Positions 17,230 to 25,165 of a DNA stretch of 64,000 nt are shown piece after piece. How positions within the stretch are numbered: position 1 is the first letter of the stretch; each line of letters opens with the position of its first letter. A program made the position numbers and the translations under genes. The notes under the pieces are model-generated. The model was not told where the DNA came from. It worked only from the letters and a program-made list of their open reading frames with translations, and ran no database searches. Source of the DNA: DASRIA01 sp963724065. GTDB lineage: Bacteria; Actinomycetota; Thermoleophilia; Solirubrobacterales; JBBDJG01. The DNA is taken from the NCBI GenBank assembly GCA_963724065.1, contig CAVRTB010000001.1, forward strand, positions 682,001 through 746,000. Direction: 5' to 3'.

Positions 17230-17720
17230 ATGGAGCTGAGGGGGCTCGAACCCCTGGCCTCCGCCATGCCATGGCGGCGCTCTCCCAACTGAGCTACAGC
17301 CCCAGGAAACTCGTATTCGGATGCATAGTTTATCGAGGCTCTCTGACCGTTCTGTGGAGCCGAAAGCCGCAGGTGTATCGTGGTCTGGGAGCCGACCTTA
17401 CCCTCGAAAGGCAACAGGTAACTACGTTCCAGCTCGTGGCAGTAAGCCGCGATCAGGTCGATCTCCTCGAGGCTGTACCTGGAGCGCACGTAGCCGGAGG
17501 GGGTGCACGACACCGTGAGAAGGGGAATGAGAACGACTTCGCCTTGGCGCCGCGCCGTCTTGCATTGCACGCGGTAAAGAGATCCAGCGACTTCGAAGAT
17601 CATGTCGGAGCGAGAGTGCTCCGACAACGGCTTGAATACCTCCACGCCGAGACGGGCCGCCTCGAAGGCAATAGCCGCTTCCGCGACGGCTCCCTTGTGG
17701 TTCGGAGAGTCCACCAGCAC
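16983..17720 (-). CDS. PD-(D/E)XK (group-I-intron-type) nuclease frame running through a tRNA into a Phd-like domain
   Basis: Residues from NHKGAVAEAAIAFEAARLG through SDMIFEV and YRVQCKTAR to HLRLSAPQNGQ match the PD-(D/E)XK family that includes the homing endonuclease I-Ssp6803I. E of AEAA, D of SDM and Q-x-K of QCK are the likely catalytic set. The nuclease homology ends at SEYEFP, and the very next base is nucleotide 1 of a tRNA-Ala on the same strand. No stop codon occurs: the frame reads through the whole tRNA (AVAQLGERRHGMAEARGSS) into a Phd/YefM-like antitoxin sequence, ending at 16983. GTG 17720 or 17714 best fits the family N-terminus; TTG 17765 is a longer option. What protein is actually made is unknown. 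Confidence 0.7.
   Translation of the reverse strand: MLVDSPNHKGAVAEAAIAFEAARLGVEVFKPLSEHSRSDMIFEVAGSLYRVQCKTARRQGEVVLIPLLTVSCTPSGYVRSRYSLEEIDLIAAYCHELERSYLLPFEGKVGSQTTIHLRLSAPQNGQRASINYASEYEFPGAVAQLGERRHGMAEARGSSPLSSIQSVAEGKRVVGAHEFRNQFGYFMERVEQGEEVLVTRRGKAVARLVRAQAIDPHDRGDHQMARNVLAEGPDFSSDEAGHLTS
17231..17303 (-). tRNA. alaT: tRNA-Ala (anticodon GGC)
   Basis: A complete cloverleaf: acceptor GGGGCTG/CAGCTCC with the G3-U70 wobble that identifies tRNA-Ala, D-arm GCTC-AGTTGGGA-GAGC, anticodon stem CCGCC/GGCGG around loop ATGGCAT (anticodon GGC), and a T-arm with TTCGAGC. Discriminator A73; CCA is not encoded. The gene is embedded in an open reading frame on its own strand, leaving no intergenic space for a separate upstream promoter outside the nuclease sequence. 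Confidence 0.97.
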
Positions 17721-17855
17721 ATTCTGCCGAGGAGCAAGTAGCGGATGGTGCGATGAACGCACCAATTTTGTGACATCGCGATCACAGCCGGCTGGTGCTG
17801 TCCACTCATGGGCCTGAGAGTGGCGGTTCCTCCCCGCGAACCCCGCCGGGAACTG

Positions 17856-18473
17856 CTACGCGCCGGCCTCTTCTCGCTCGACGACCCGCAAGAACGCCTC
17901 GACCACCACCTCGTCGAACTGGCACCCCGCGCAGCTGCGCAGCTCCTCGCACGCGCGGTACGTGCCGATCGACGCGCGATAGACGCGGTCGTTGGTCATC
18001 GCCTCGTATGCGTCGGCGACCGCGAGGATGCGTGCCTCGAAGGGAATCTCGTCACCGGAGAGGCCGCGCGGGTAGCCGTTGCCGTCCGGGCGCTCGTGGT
18101 GGCAGTAGATCCACTCGCTGATCTGGTCGAGCTCGCAGGTCTCGAGCAGCTCGACCGCGATCCATGGGTGGCGGCGCATCTCGAGCCACTCGATGTCGGT
18201 CAGCGGGCCGGGCTTGGCCAGGATCCGCTCGGGGATCGCCGTCTTGCCCACGTCGTGCAGCAGGCCCGCGAGCCGGATGTCGTCGACGACATCCGGCGGG
18301 AGGCTCAGCTCGCGCGCGGTCAGCTCCGCGTAGCGGGCGACCACGTGAGAGTGTCGCGCCGTGCCGCCGTCGCGCGCGTCGATCGTGCGCGCGATCTCGA
18401 TCACGCTCGCCATCGAGTCCGCCGTCATGCGGCGGGGACCGGCCAGGACTTCGATCAGTTCCTCCACGATCAT
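17856..18473 (-). CDS. Stand-alone HD-GYP domain phosphodiesterase
   Basis: About 205 aa, essentially one HD-GYP domain. Seen are HSHVVARYA, the HD pair in LLHDVGKTAIPERIL, the downstream HPW of RRHPWIAVELL, HHERPDGNGYP (the GYP signature) and DAYEAMTNDR. The family hydrolyses cyclic di-GMP (some members other cyclic dinucleotides). No receiver, PAS or membrane region is attached, so any sensing must occur elsewhere or through expression. ATG 18473 or GTG 18476 starts just after AGGAG. A 326-nt leader rich in hairpins precedes it. Confidence 0.88.
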   Translation of the reverse strand: MIVEELIEVLAGPRRMTADSMASVIEIARTIDARDGGTARHSHVVARYAELTARELSLPPDVVDDIRLAGLLHDVGKTAIPERILAKPGPLTDIEWLEMRRHPWIAVELLETCELDQISEWIYCHHERPDGNGYPRGLSGDEIPFEARILAVADAYEAMTNDRVYRASIGTYRACEELRSCAGCQFDEVVVEAFLRVVEREEAGA

Positions 18474-18528
18474 CACTCCTACTACCGCGCGCGCCCGATT
18501 CCTTCGCCCCGATCGACCCCCGCAAGGG

Positions 18529-18554
18529 AAGGGCCCGCCTTGCGGCGGGCCCTT
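18529..18554 (-). terminator. Perfect 11-bp GC-rich hairpin in the HD-GYP leader
   Basis: AAGGGCCCGCC (18529-18539) and GGCGGGCCCTT (18544-18554) pair perfectly around TTGC. No T-run follows on either strand, so intrinsic termination is uncertain. A second hairpin GCGCGG-AAAA-CCGCGC lies at 18567-18582. On the minus strand both lie between the structured element at 18600-18679 and the HD-GYP start, the usual place for an expression platform. Confidence 0.45.
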
Positions 18555-18599
18555 GGGCCATGGGAAGCGCGGAAAACCGCGCGAGCGGATATGTGATTT

Positions 18600-18679
18600 T
18601 TTGTGCCGGGCTAGCCGGCGTGCTCCTTGATGGGGCGCTCACCCTGGGTCCCCGCACTCTCTCGCGGAGCCGGCACAAA
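18600..18679 (-). ncRNA. Candidate structured leader RNA of the HD-GYP gene
   Basis: A 10-bp closing helix (CCGGCACAAA at 18670-18679 with TTTGTGCCGG at 18600-18609) encloses 60 nt that can form further helices on the minus strand: CCGC-GAGAGAGT-GCGG, ACCC-A-GGGT and a GGGG/CCCC pairing. With the hairpins at 18529-18582 this makes a compact multi-helix leader in the 326-nt gap between the cupredoxin gene and HD-GYP. It does not match the c-di-GMP-I consensus as I know it; partial likeness to c-di-AMP (GGGGACCCA, GGGTGA) and glycine (AAGGAGCA) aptamers is too weak to name it. Confidence 0.4.
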
Positions 18680-18799
18680 CGCGGCCATCGTCTTGCACTT
18701 GTGACCGCATCGGGTGGCGTCCATTGCCGGCTTCAACGAAGGGGATTCCCCGAACATACGGGTCCTGTCGCGAACTGGACGTACGTACGAAGTGCGGCG

Positions 18800-19210
18800 C
18801 TACGAACGCGGCGCGCGCTTCACGCGCAGCTTCGCGCGCATCCCTAGCTGCTCGTGACCGGGCAGCGAGCACCACAGCTTGTAGCGGCCGCTCGCGAGCC
18901 TCACGTCGAGCTCGGCGAGGCCGCCCGACGGCGTCTCCGCGACCGACACCGTCCGCCGCGCCGACACGCCTGGCCCCACGATGCGGCGCAGCCGCAGGTC
19001 GTGCGGGTCCTCGCCGCGGTTCAGGAACTGGATCAGGGCGGGGCCGGAGACGATCGTCTGGCGCGAGAGGACCAGGCTGTGCTCGTCGGCGGAGACCATC
19101 AGCCGCGCCGGCGGCCGTTCCCTGCGCGCGCCCGCGACCGCGCCCGAGAGGCCGAGCACGGTGATGCAGGTCGCCGCGCCAGCGAGCGCGCGGAGCCCTC
19201 GGCCGCTCAT
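18800..19210 (-). CDS. Secreted cupredoxin (plastocyanin-like) domain protein
   Basis: 136 aa: N-terminal hydrophobic export segment (about residues 8-28), then one cupredoxin domain. Type-1 copper ligands are visible: His in EDPHDLRLR and the loop WCSLPGHEQLGM giving Cys, His and Met. ATG 19210 overlaps the stop of the DUF1501 gene (ATGA), so it is the last gene of a three-gene unit. Probably an extracytoplasmic electron carrier or copper protein; partner unknown. Confidence 0.82.
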   Translation of the reverse strand: MSGRGLRALAGAATCITVLGLSGAVAGARRERPPARLMVSADEHSLVLSRQTIVSGPALIQFLNRGEDPHDLRLRRIVGPGVSARRTVSVAETPSGGLAELDVRLASGRYKLWCSLPGHEQLGMRAKLRVKRAPRS

Positions 19211-20580
19211 TTCACCAGTGCCGGCCGGCCGAAGCGCGCGGCCTCCGGGATCACGGCCGCGGCGTCGTGTCCGAGCCACTGCTCGAGCAGGCTGCAGTAG
19301 ACGCCACGGAAGTCCGAAGTCGCGCGCAGGTTGCCGTCCTCGTCGAGTCGCTCGAGGCCGGGGAACTCGCCGACCATCTGACCGCGCGCGTGGGTGCCGA
19401 TCAACATGCCGAGGCCGGCGGCCCCGTGATCGGTGCCGTCGGAGCCGTTCTCTTCGCCGCGTCGCCCGAACTCCGACCAGACCTGCACGAGCACGCGGTC
19501 GGCGAGCCCGCGCGCCTCGAGGTCGCGCTGGAACGCGAGCAGCGCGTCGCCGGTCGTCTTGAGGCCCTCCGCGAGGTCGGCCGGCTGGCTGTCGTGGGTG
19601 TCGTAGTCACCGGGCGCGTTGAGCGCGACGCAGCGCAGCGGCAGGCCGCCTCCCAACATCGCCGCGAGCGACGCGAGCCTGCGCGAGAACCCGGAGTCGT
19701 CCTCCGGCGGGTACTGGACCGGGCTCTGGATCTCCCGGCCGCCGAAGGGCAGCAGCTGCTGGCGAAGGCGCGCGGACTGCACCGCCACGCTCCCCGCCGT
19801 GCGCATCGCCGCGTCCCGCGAGCCCGCGTGGGTCTGTCCCATCGACTGGAACGCCTCCAACATCCAGCCCTGCACCTCGCCCCACACCCCGGGTGCGCGG
19901 AAGTCGTAGTCGCCGGGCCCGTCGATCGCGGCGACCGGCATCTTCGCGGTCGCGAGCGCCGGGGCGAGGTCGCCGCTCAGCGCGAGCCCCTGGAGCGGAT
20001 TGTCCGGCCGCCCGACCCGGTCGAGGTAGCGGCCCATCCACCCGGTTGCGAGCTTGGCCTGGAGCGCCCCGACCTCGTAGAAGTGGCGCGAGTTGAAGTG
20101 CGACTGGTCGGGGTGCTCGTAGCCGACGGCGGGCATCACCGAGGCCTTGCCCTCGGCGTGGAGGGTCGCGAGGCCGGCTGCGGACGGATGCCAGCGCAGG
20201 CGGCCGTCCTCGCCGAAGGGCGTTCCCTCCGCGTCGCCGAGCGCGAGCCGCGGCCGCAGCTTGCGGTACTGCGGGTCGCCCACGGGCGCGAGCACCGAGA
20301 TCGAGTCGACGCCGCCCGCCATGAACACCGATACGAGCACGCGATCGGCCGGCGCGGCTGCGGCGATCCCCTCCTCGAGCGCCGCGATGTTCAGCTTCGA
20401 CATTCCGTAGACCGACATCACGACGCCGGCGCTGCGCAGCAGGAACTGCTTGCGGTCGAGTCCCCTGCCGGCCGCTGCGGGAGCGCGCGGATCGCGGGGC
20501 GCGAGAGCGCCGGCCGCGCCGCCGGCCGCGCGGTGCAGCGCCTGCGAGCGCGTGAACCCGTTGCAGCAGTTGTGGCTCAT
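19207..20580 (-). CDS. DUF1501 family exported protein
   Basis: 457 aa. The N-terminus includes DRKQFLLRSAGVVMSVYG, a Tat-like signal (RK rather than RR, followed by a hydrophobic run). The body has the DUF1501 pattern: LVSVFMAGGVDSISVLAP, HFNSRHFYEVG, WMGRYLDR, VALNAPGDYDTHDSQ, VLVQVWSEFGRRGEENGSDGTDHGAAG; the fold is sulfatase/alkaline-phosphatase-like. Activity is unknown for the family. ATG 20580 overlaps the stop of the DUF1800 gene by one base. These two families are habitually paired. Confidence 0.88.
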   Translation of the reverse strand: MSHNCCNGFTRSQALHRAAGGAAGALAPRDPRAPAAAGRGLDRKQFLLRSAGVVMSVYGMSKLNIAALEEGIAAAAPADRVLVSVFMAGGVDSISVLAPVGDPQYRKLRPRLALGDAEGTPFGEDGRLRWHPSAAGLATLHAEGKASVMPAVGYEHPDQSHFNSRHFYEVGALQAKLATGWMGRYLDRVGRPDNPLQGLALSGDLAPALATAKMPVAAIDGPGDYDFRAPGVWGEVQGWMLEAFQSMGQTHAGSRDAAMRTAGSVAVQSARLRQQLLPFGGREIQSPVQYPPEDDSGFSRRLASLAAMLGGGLPLRCVALNAPGDYDTHDSQPADLAEGLKTTGDALLAFQRDLEARGLADRVLVQVWSEFGRRGEENGSDGTDHGAAGLGMLIGTHARGQMVGEFPGLERLDEDGNLRATSDFRGVYCSLLEQWLGHDAAAVIPEAARFGRPALVK

Positions 20581-22007
20581 CAGGCCGTCTGGAGGTCGGG
20601 GGAGGTCGCGACCAGCACGCGCAGGGCGTTCTGGCGCAGGATCGGGTAGGCGCGGCGCTTGTAGTTCGAGTTCGCGCCCGCCTCGCAGCGCTCGGCGAAG
20701 GCGACGAGCCGTCCCCTGGTCGGCGCCGAGATGGACGGCGCGCCCCAGAAGTCGATCGCGCGCTGCACGGCCATCGCCGGAGCGTCGGGCTCGTAGGGAG
20801 CGTCGGTGTCGAGCTCGCGGTCGCGCACCGCCTGGGTCGCGGCGATCCAGCGCGCGCGCCACGTGCCGGTGTCGAGCCAGCGCTCGTCCTCCCAGCCCGC
20901 GACGTTCGGGGGGTAGAACAGCCGCTGGCGCATCATGTCCGAGATCCAGGCCCACGACTCGGTGTCGACGCCGCGCTTCATGCCACGCAGCAGCCCCGCG
21001 AGGTACACGACCGGTGGCTTCACGATGCGCGGGCCCTCGTAGAACGACGGGTGGCGCAGGATCGCCTCGAGCACGGGCCGGACCTTGTAGCGCTCGCGCA
21101 CGTACAGGCGCTGCAGAGCAAGCCGCGTCTTGCGCCCCGGCGGGACCGGGATGAAGTACGACCACAGCTTCTCGATGAAGAAGGACGGGTGACTGCGATG
21201 CTCGAGGCACAGATCGCATGAGTCGCGCCAATCGAAGCGGCCCTTCTTGCCGAGCACCTTCTTGGAGCTGGGATCGTGCTGCTCCGGGTCGAAGCGGAAG
21301 TTGTGCGGCCCGACGCCGTCGTCCCAGTCGTGCTGGAAGCCGGTGAGGGCGCGGGCCTGCTCACGCACGTCTTTCTCGGTGTAGCCGCGGTCCGCGCCGA
21401 GCGTGAACAGCTCCATCAACTCGCGGGCGTAGTTCTCGTTCGGCGCGTCCTTGGTGTTCTCGGAGCCGGACAGCCAGAGCAGCATCGCCGGGTCGCGCGT
21501 GACGCGCACGAGCAGCTCGGCAAAGGACCCGAGCCCGTGCTTGCGGAAGAGGTCGTTCTGGTGCAGCATCAGCCGCTGCGCGCCGACGCCGTCGTTCGAA
21601 GTCGCGAACCAGTCGTGCCAGACGAGCGCCATGCGCTCGACCAGCGGCTGGTTGGAGCGCACCATGCGATCCAGCCACCAGAGGTGATCGTGGCCCCAGG
21701 CGTCCGCGGGGGCCAGCGGCCGCCCGTCCTCGTCCTTCGGGGCGGGTCCGGCCAAGCGCACCTTCGGAGGCCGCGTGAGCGACTGGACGGCGCCGCGCAA
21801 GCCCTTCTTCGCGAGCTTCTGCGCGTCCCCGGGACGCGGGCCGAAGCCCGCCCGCCACAGCAGTCGCTCGGCCTGGGCCGGGCCGAAGCGGCCCTTGTAG
21901 ACGGCAACGCCGGAGCCGGCCGGTCTGCGCCGCCTGCGCCTTCCACGCTTGCGCCGCCTCGCGGCGACAGCATCCGTTCGTGCGTCCCTGTCGCTTCCCT
22001 GCGGCAC
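20580..22007 (-). CDS. DUF1800 family protein
   Basis: 475 aa. It begins with an Arg-rich N-terminus (RRRKRGRRRRRR), then the DUF1800 pattern: AERLLWRAGFGPRPGD, WWLDRMVRSNQPLVERMALVWHDWFATSND, ELMELFTLG, EKDVREQARALTGF, KLWSYFIP, PPNVAGWEDERWLDT. GTG 22007 is fixed by GGAGGA 7 nt upstream. Function unknown; it is the partner of DUF1501 in many bacteria. First gene of the DUF1800-DUF1501-cupredoxin operon, divergent from leuS. Confidence 0.88.
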   Translation of the reverse strand: MPQGSDRDARTDAVAARRRKRGRRRRRRPAGSGVAVYKGRFGPAQAERLLWRAGFGPRPGDAQKLAKKGLRGAVQSLTRPPKVRLAGPAPKDEDGRPLAPADAWGHDHLWWLDRMVRSNQPLVERMALVWHDWFATSNDGVGAQRLMLHQNDLFRKHGLGSFAELLVRVTRDPAMLLWLSGSENTKDAPNENYARELMELFTLGADRGYTEKDVREQARALTGFQHDWDDGVGPHNFRFDPEQHDPSSKKVLGKKGRFDWRDSCDLCLEHRSHPSFFIEKLWSYFIPVPPGRKTRLALQRLYVRERYKVRPVLEAILRHPSFYEGPRIVKPPVVYLAGLLRGMKRGVDTESWAWISDMMRQRLFYPPNVAGWEDERWLDTGTWRARWIAATQAVRDRELDTDAPYEPDAPAMAVQRAIDFWGAPSISAPTRGRLVAFAERCEAGANSNYKRRAYPILRQNALRVLVATSPDLQTA

Positions 22008-22118
22008 GGAATCGTCCTCCTGACCGTTGGCCTTCCTAGGTACAACGGCCTCCCGGGCCGCTCTTATTCGGTCCGCGGGGCCTGGCTCGACGCATGTACG
22101 AGGGGCGCGACCGTTTTA

Positions 22119-24635
22119 ATGGGAGCCGTGAACCCCCGAGACGACGGTCCGCAGGATCGCTACGACGCCCGCGCGATCGAACGCCGCTGGCAGGAGTTGT
22201 GGGAGCGCGAGGGCACTTGGCAGGTGCCGAGCCCCGGCGAGCCGGGCTTCGACCCGGACGCGCCCGAGAGCTACGTGCTCGAGATGCTGCCCTACCCGTC
22301 GGGCGAGCCCCACATCGGGCATCTGAAGAACTACTCGATGGGAGATGTGCTCGCGCACTACCGCCGCCGGCGCGGGATGCGCGTGCTGCACCCGATGGGC
22401 TACGACGCCTTCGGGCTGCCCGCGGAGAACCACGCGATCCGCACCGGCGAGCACCCGGCGGTCTCGACGAACAACTCGATCGAGGAGTTCCGCCGCCAGT
22501 TTCGCTCGTGGGGCGTGTCGATCGACTGGCGCCGCGAGTTCGGCACGCATGAGCCGCGCTACTACCGCTGGACGCAGTGGATCTTCCTGAAGCTCTACGA
22601 GCGCGGCCTCGCGTACCGCAAGCGCGCTCCGGTCAAGTGGTGTCCCCACGACCAGACCGTGCTCGCCAACGAGCAGGTGATCGACGGCAAGTGCGAGCGC
22701 TGCGGCAGCGTCGTCGAGGTCCGCCAGCTCGAGCAATGGTTCTTCAAGATCACCGACTACGCAGACCGCCTGCTCGAGGACTTCGACCTGCTCGATTCGT
22801 GGCCGCAGCGGGTGATCACGATGCAGCGCAACTGGATCGGCCGCTCGGAGGGGGCCGAGGTCGTCTTCACGTGTGCCGAGCCGCCGGTCGAGTTTCCGGT
22901 CTTCACCACACGCCCGGACACGCTGTTCGGTGCGACGTTCTTCGTGCTCGCGCCCGAGCATCCCGACATCGAGCGGCTGGTCGAGGGCACAGGCATGGAG
23001 GACCGCGTGCGCGAGTACGTCCAGACGGCGCTGAAGGAGTCGACCGAGGAGCGCGCCGAGACCGACCGTGAGAAGACGGGTGTGTTCACCGGCCGCGAGG
23101 TGATCAACCCCGCGACGCAGGAGCCGATCCCGGTGTACGTGTCGGACTACGTACTGATGGAGTACGGGACCGGGGCCGTGATGGGGGTGCCCGCGCACGA
23201 CGAGCGCGACTTCGAGTTCGCGAAGCGGTTCGGCCTGCTGATCCGGCGGGTGGTCGAGCCGGCCGGGGCGCAGGTGCACGAGGACCAGGCCTTCGTCGCG
23301 CACTCGGGCGACGAGCGGCTGGTCAACTCGGGGCACTTCACCGGGATGTCGGTCGCGGAGGGAACGGAGGCGATCATCCGCTGGCTCGAGGGCGAGGGCA
23401 AGGGCCGCAGGGCGGTCAGCTATCGGCTGCGCGACTGGCTCGTGTCGCGCCAGCGCTATTGGGGCGCGCCGATCCCGATGGTCTACTGCGAAACGGACGG
23501 CCTCGTGCCCGTCCCCGAGGACCAACTGCCCGTGCTGCTCCCCGACATCGCCGACTACGCGCCGCAGGGCAAGTCGCCGCTCGCCTCGAGCGAGGAGTTC
23601 GTCAACACGACGTGCCCCGCGTGCGGTGGGCCGGCGCGGCGCGAGACCGACACGATGGACACCTTCGTCGACTCGTCGTGGTACTTCCTGCGCTACTGCG
23701 ACCCCGACAACGAGCAGGCTCCGTGGTCGCGCGAGGCCGTCGACCATTGGATGGCGGTCGACCAGTACATCGGCGGCGTCGAGCACGCGATCCTGCACCT
23801 CATGTACGCGCGCTTCTTCACCAAGGCGCTCGCGGACATGGATCTCGTCGGCTTCCTCGAGCCCTTCGCCAACCTCTTCACGCAGGGGATGATCACCTAC
23901 CAGGGCGCGAAGATGTCCAAGTCGAAGGGCAACACGATCAGTCCCTCGACCTACGTCGAGCGCTTCGGCGCCGACACGGCGCGCTGCTACATCCTCTTCC
24001 TCGGGCCGCCCGACCAGGACGCCGACTGGTCCGACGACGGTCTCGGCGGCGTGCACCGCTTCCTCGGGCGGGTGCACCGGCTGCAGCCCGGGACGGGCGA
24101 CCCGCTCGTCTCCCCAGCGGCCGGTGGCCTCGCCGGCAGCGCGCTCGACGTGGCGCGCAAGGCCCACTGGGCGATCGCGAAGGTGACCGCGGACATCGAG
24201 CGCTTCCAGTTCAACACCGCGATCGCCGCGCTCATGGAGCTGGTCAACGAGATCTATCGCGGCGATGCCCAGCTGCGCGGCGACGAGGCCGGCGAGCGCA
24301 CCCTGTCGTTCGCCGTCGCGACCGTCGCGTCGCTGCTGTTCCCGTTCGCCCCGCATCTCTCCTCGGAGGTGTACGAGCGGGTCACCGGCGCACGCGTGTG
24401 GGAGGCGCCGTGGCCCGAGGCCGACCCCGCGTTCCTCGCGCGCGACACCGTGAACGTCGTGATCCAGGTCAACGGCAAGGTGCGCGACAGCGTCGAGGTG
24501 GACGCGGGGACCGGAGCGGATGACCTGAAGCGCGCCGCGCGCGAGCGCCCGAAGGTGCAGCGCCACCTGGACGGCGGTGAGGTCGTGCGGGAGATCGTGG
24601 TCCCGGGGAAGCTCGTGAACTTCGTTATCAGGTAA
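22119..24635 (+). CDS. leuS: Leucyl-tRNA synthetase
   Basis: Charges tRNA-Leu. 838 aa, class I: HIGH motif as PHIGHLKNYSMGD at about residue 64, CP1 editing domain (about 220-420), KMSKSKGN at about residue 598, anticodon-binding and C-terminal domains ending IVVPGKLVNFVI. Cysteines in CPHDQ...CERCGS form the zinc-binding module. ATG 22119 is preferred; GTG 22128 has GGAG too close upstream. Divergent from the DUF1800 gene with a 111-nt shared gap. Confidence 0.96.
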   Translation: MGAVNPRDDGPQDRYDARAIERRWQELWEREGTWQVPSPGEPGFDPDAPESYVLEMLPYPSGEPHIGHLKNYSMGDVLAHYRRRRGMRVLHPMGYDAFGLPAENHAIRTGEHPAVSTNNSIEEFRRQFRSWGVSIDWRREFGTHEPRYYRWTQWIFLKLYERGLAYRKRAPVKWCPHDQTVLANEQVIDGKCERCGSVVEVRQLEQWFFKITDYADRLLEDFDLLDSWPQRVITMQRNWIGRSEGAEVVFTCAEPPVEFPVFTTRPDTLFGATFFVLAPEHPDIERLVEGTGMEDRVREYVQTALKESTEERAETDREKTGVFTGREVINPATQEPIPVYVSDYVLMEYGTGAVMGVPAHDERDFEFAKRFGLLIRRVVEPAGAQVHEDQAFVAHSGDERLVNSGHFTGMSVAEGTEAIIRWLEGEGKGRRAVSYRLRDWLVSRQRYWGAPIPMVYCETDGLVPVPEDQLPVLLPDIADYAPQGKSPLASSEEFVNTTCPACGGPARRETDTMDTFVDSSWYFLRYCDPDNEQAPWSREAVDHWMAVDQYIGGVEHAILHLMYARFFTKALADMDLVGFLEPFANLFTQGMITYQGAKMSKSKGNTISPSTYVERFGADTARCYILFLGPPDQDADWSDDGLGGVHRFLGRVHRLQPGTGDPLVSPAAGGLAGSALDVARKAHWAIAKVTADIERFQFNTAIAALMELVNEIYRGDAQLRGDEAGERTLSFAVATVASLLFPFAPHLSSEVYERVTGARVWEAPWPEADPAFLARDTVNVVIQVNGKVRDSVEVDAGTGADDLKRAARERPKVQRHLDGGEVVREIVVPGKLVNFVIR

Positions 24636-24668
24636 CTGGCCCGCCGCGTCCCGAGGGCCCATAGGCCC

Positions 24669-24674
24669 TAAGAT
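24669..24674 (+). promoter_or_regulatory. Candidate leaderless -10 box (TAAGAT) of the cupin gene
   Basis: TAAGAT ends exactly 7 nt before the GTG start, the distance expected if the GTG is the first transcribed codon. No Shine-Dalgarno could fit. Confidence 0.5.
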
Positions 24675-24681
24675 CCGGCGC

Positions 24682-25077
24682 GTGAGGCTCCGGCGCCTTT
24701 CAGAAGCGGCCGTGGAGGAGCGCGGCCGGCTTCGCTCCCACTTCCTGATGGATGCGGGCGACCTCGGATCGCGGAACATCACCGTGACCTGGGTCGACGT
24801 GCCTCCGGGCGCGGAGCAACGGGCGCATTCGCATCCCGACGCGGAGCAGGTCTACGTGATCGTGCGGGGCCGCGGGCGCATGACGGTCGCCGGCGATGTC
24901 GAGGACGTGGGTGAGGGCGATCTCGTGTTCATCCCACCCTCGACCGCGCACGCGATCGTCAACGACGGGTCCGAGGACCTCGTCTACGTGTCGGCCGCAT
25001 CGCCGCCCGTCTCGATGGAGGAGCTGTACAGCGCGGACCTCGCGCCCGATATGTCGGGCTACGACGAGGACGACTAG
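24682..25077 (+). CDS. Small cupin-domain protein
   Basis: 131 aa single-domain cupin. Motif 1 is AHSHPDAEQVYVIVRGRGRM and motif 2 GDLVFIPPSTAHAIVND, giving the His/His/Glu/His metal set (H-x-H, E, and H of TAHAI). The acidic C-terminus (SGYDEDD) is unusual. Small cupins bind or convert diverse metabolites; no substrate can be deduced. It stands between leuS and comEA with its own predicted promoter. Confidence 0.82.
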   Translation: MRLRRLSEAAVEERGRLRSHFLMDAGDLGSRNITVTWVDVPPGAEQRAHSHPDAEQVYVIVRGRGRMTVAGDVEDVGEGDLVFIPPSTAHAIVNDGSEDLVYVSAASPPVSMEELYSADLAPDMSGYDEDD

Positions 25078-25165
25078 GACGGGTTTACCAGCGCGCGAGT
25101 AGCGACACATCCTTGACACGGGTGTCTGGAGCTGCGCGCGTGTCCCGCCTAGTCTCGATCGCAGC

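Noticed and set aside
17769..17786. CRP-like site TGTGA-N8-TCACA upstream of the nuclease frame
   Set aside because: Spacer is 8 rather than the 6 bases of CRP sites, the inner ATCGCGAT palindrome is off-centre, and no CRP gene context is available.
18600..18679. Naming the HD-GYP leader a c-di-GMP, c-di-AMP or glycine riboswitch
   Set aside because: Only short motif likenesses (GGGGACCCA, GGGTGA, AAGGAGCA); the conserved cores of these classes are not complete.
25113..25155. TTGACA -35 with TAGTCT -10 for comEA
   Set aside because: TTGACA (25113-25118) and TAGTCT (25150-25155) are 31 bp apart, far beyond the usual 17 bp.
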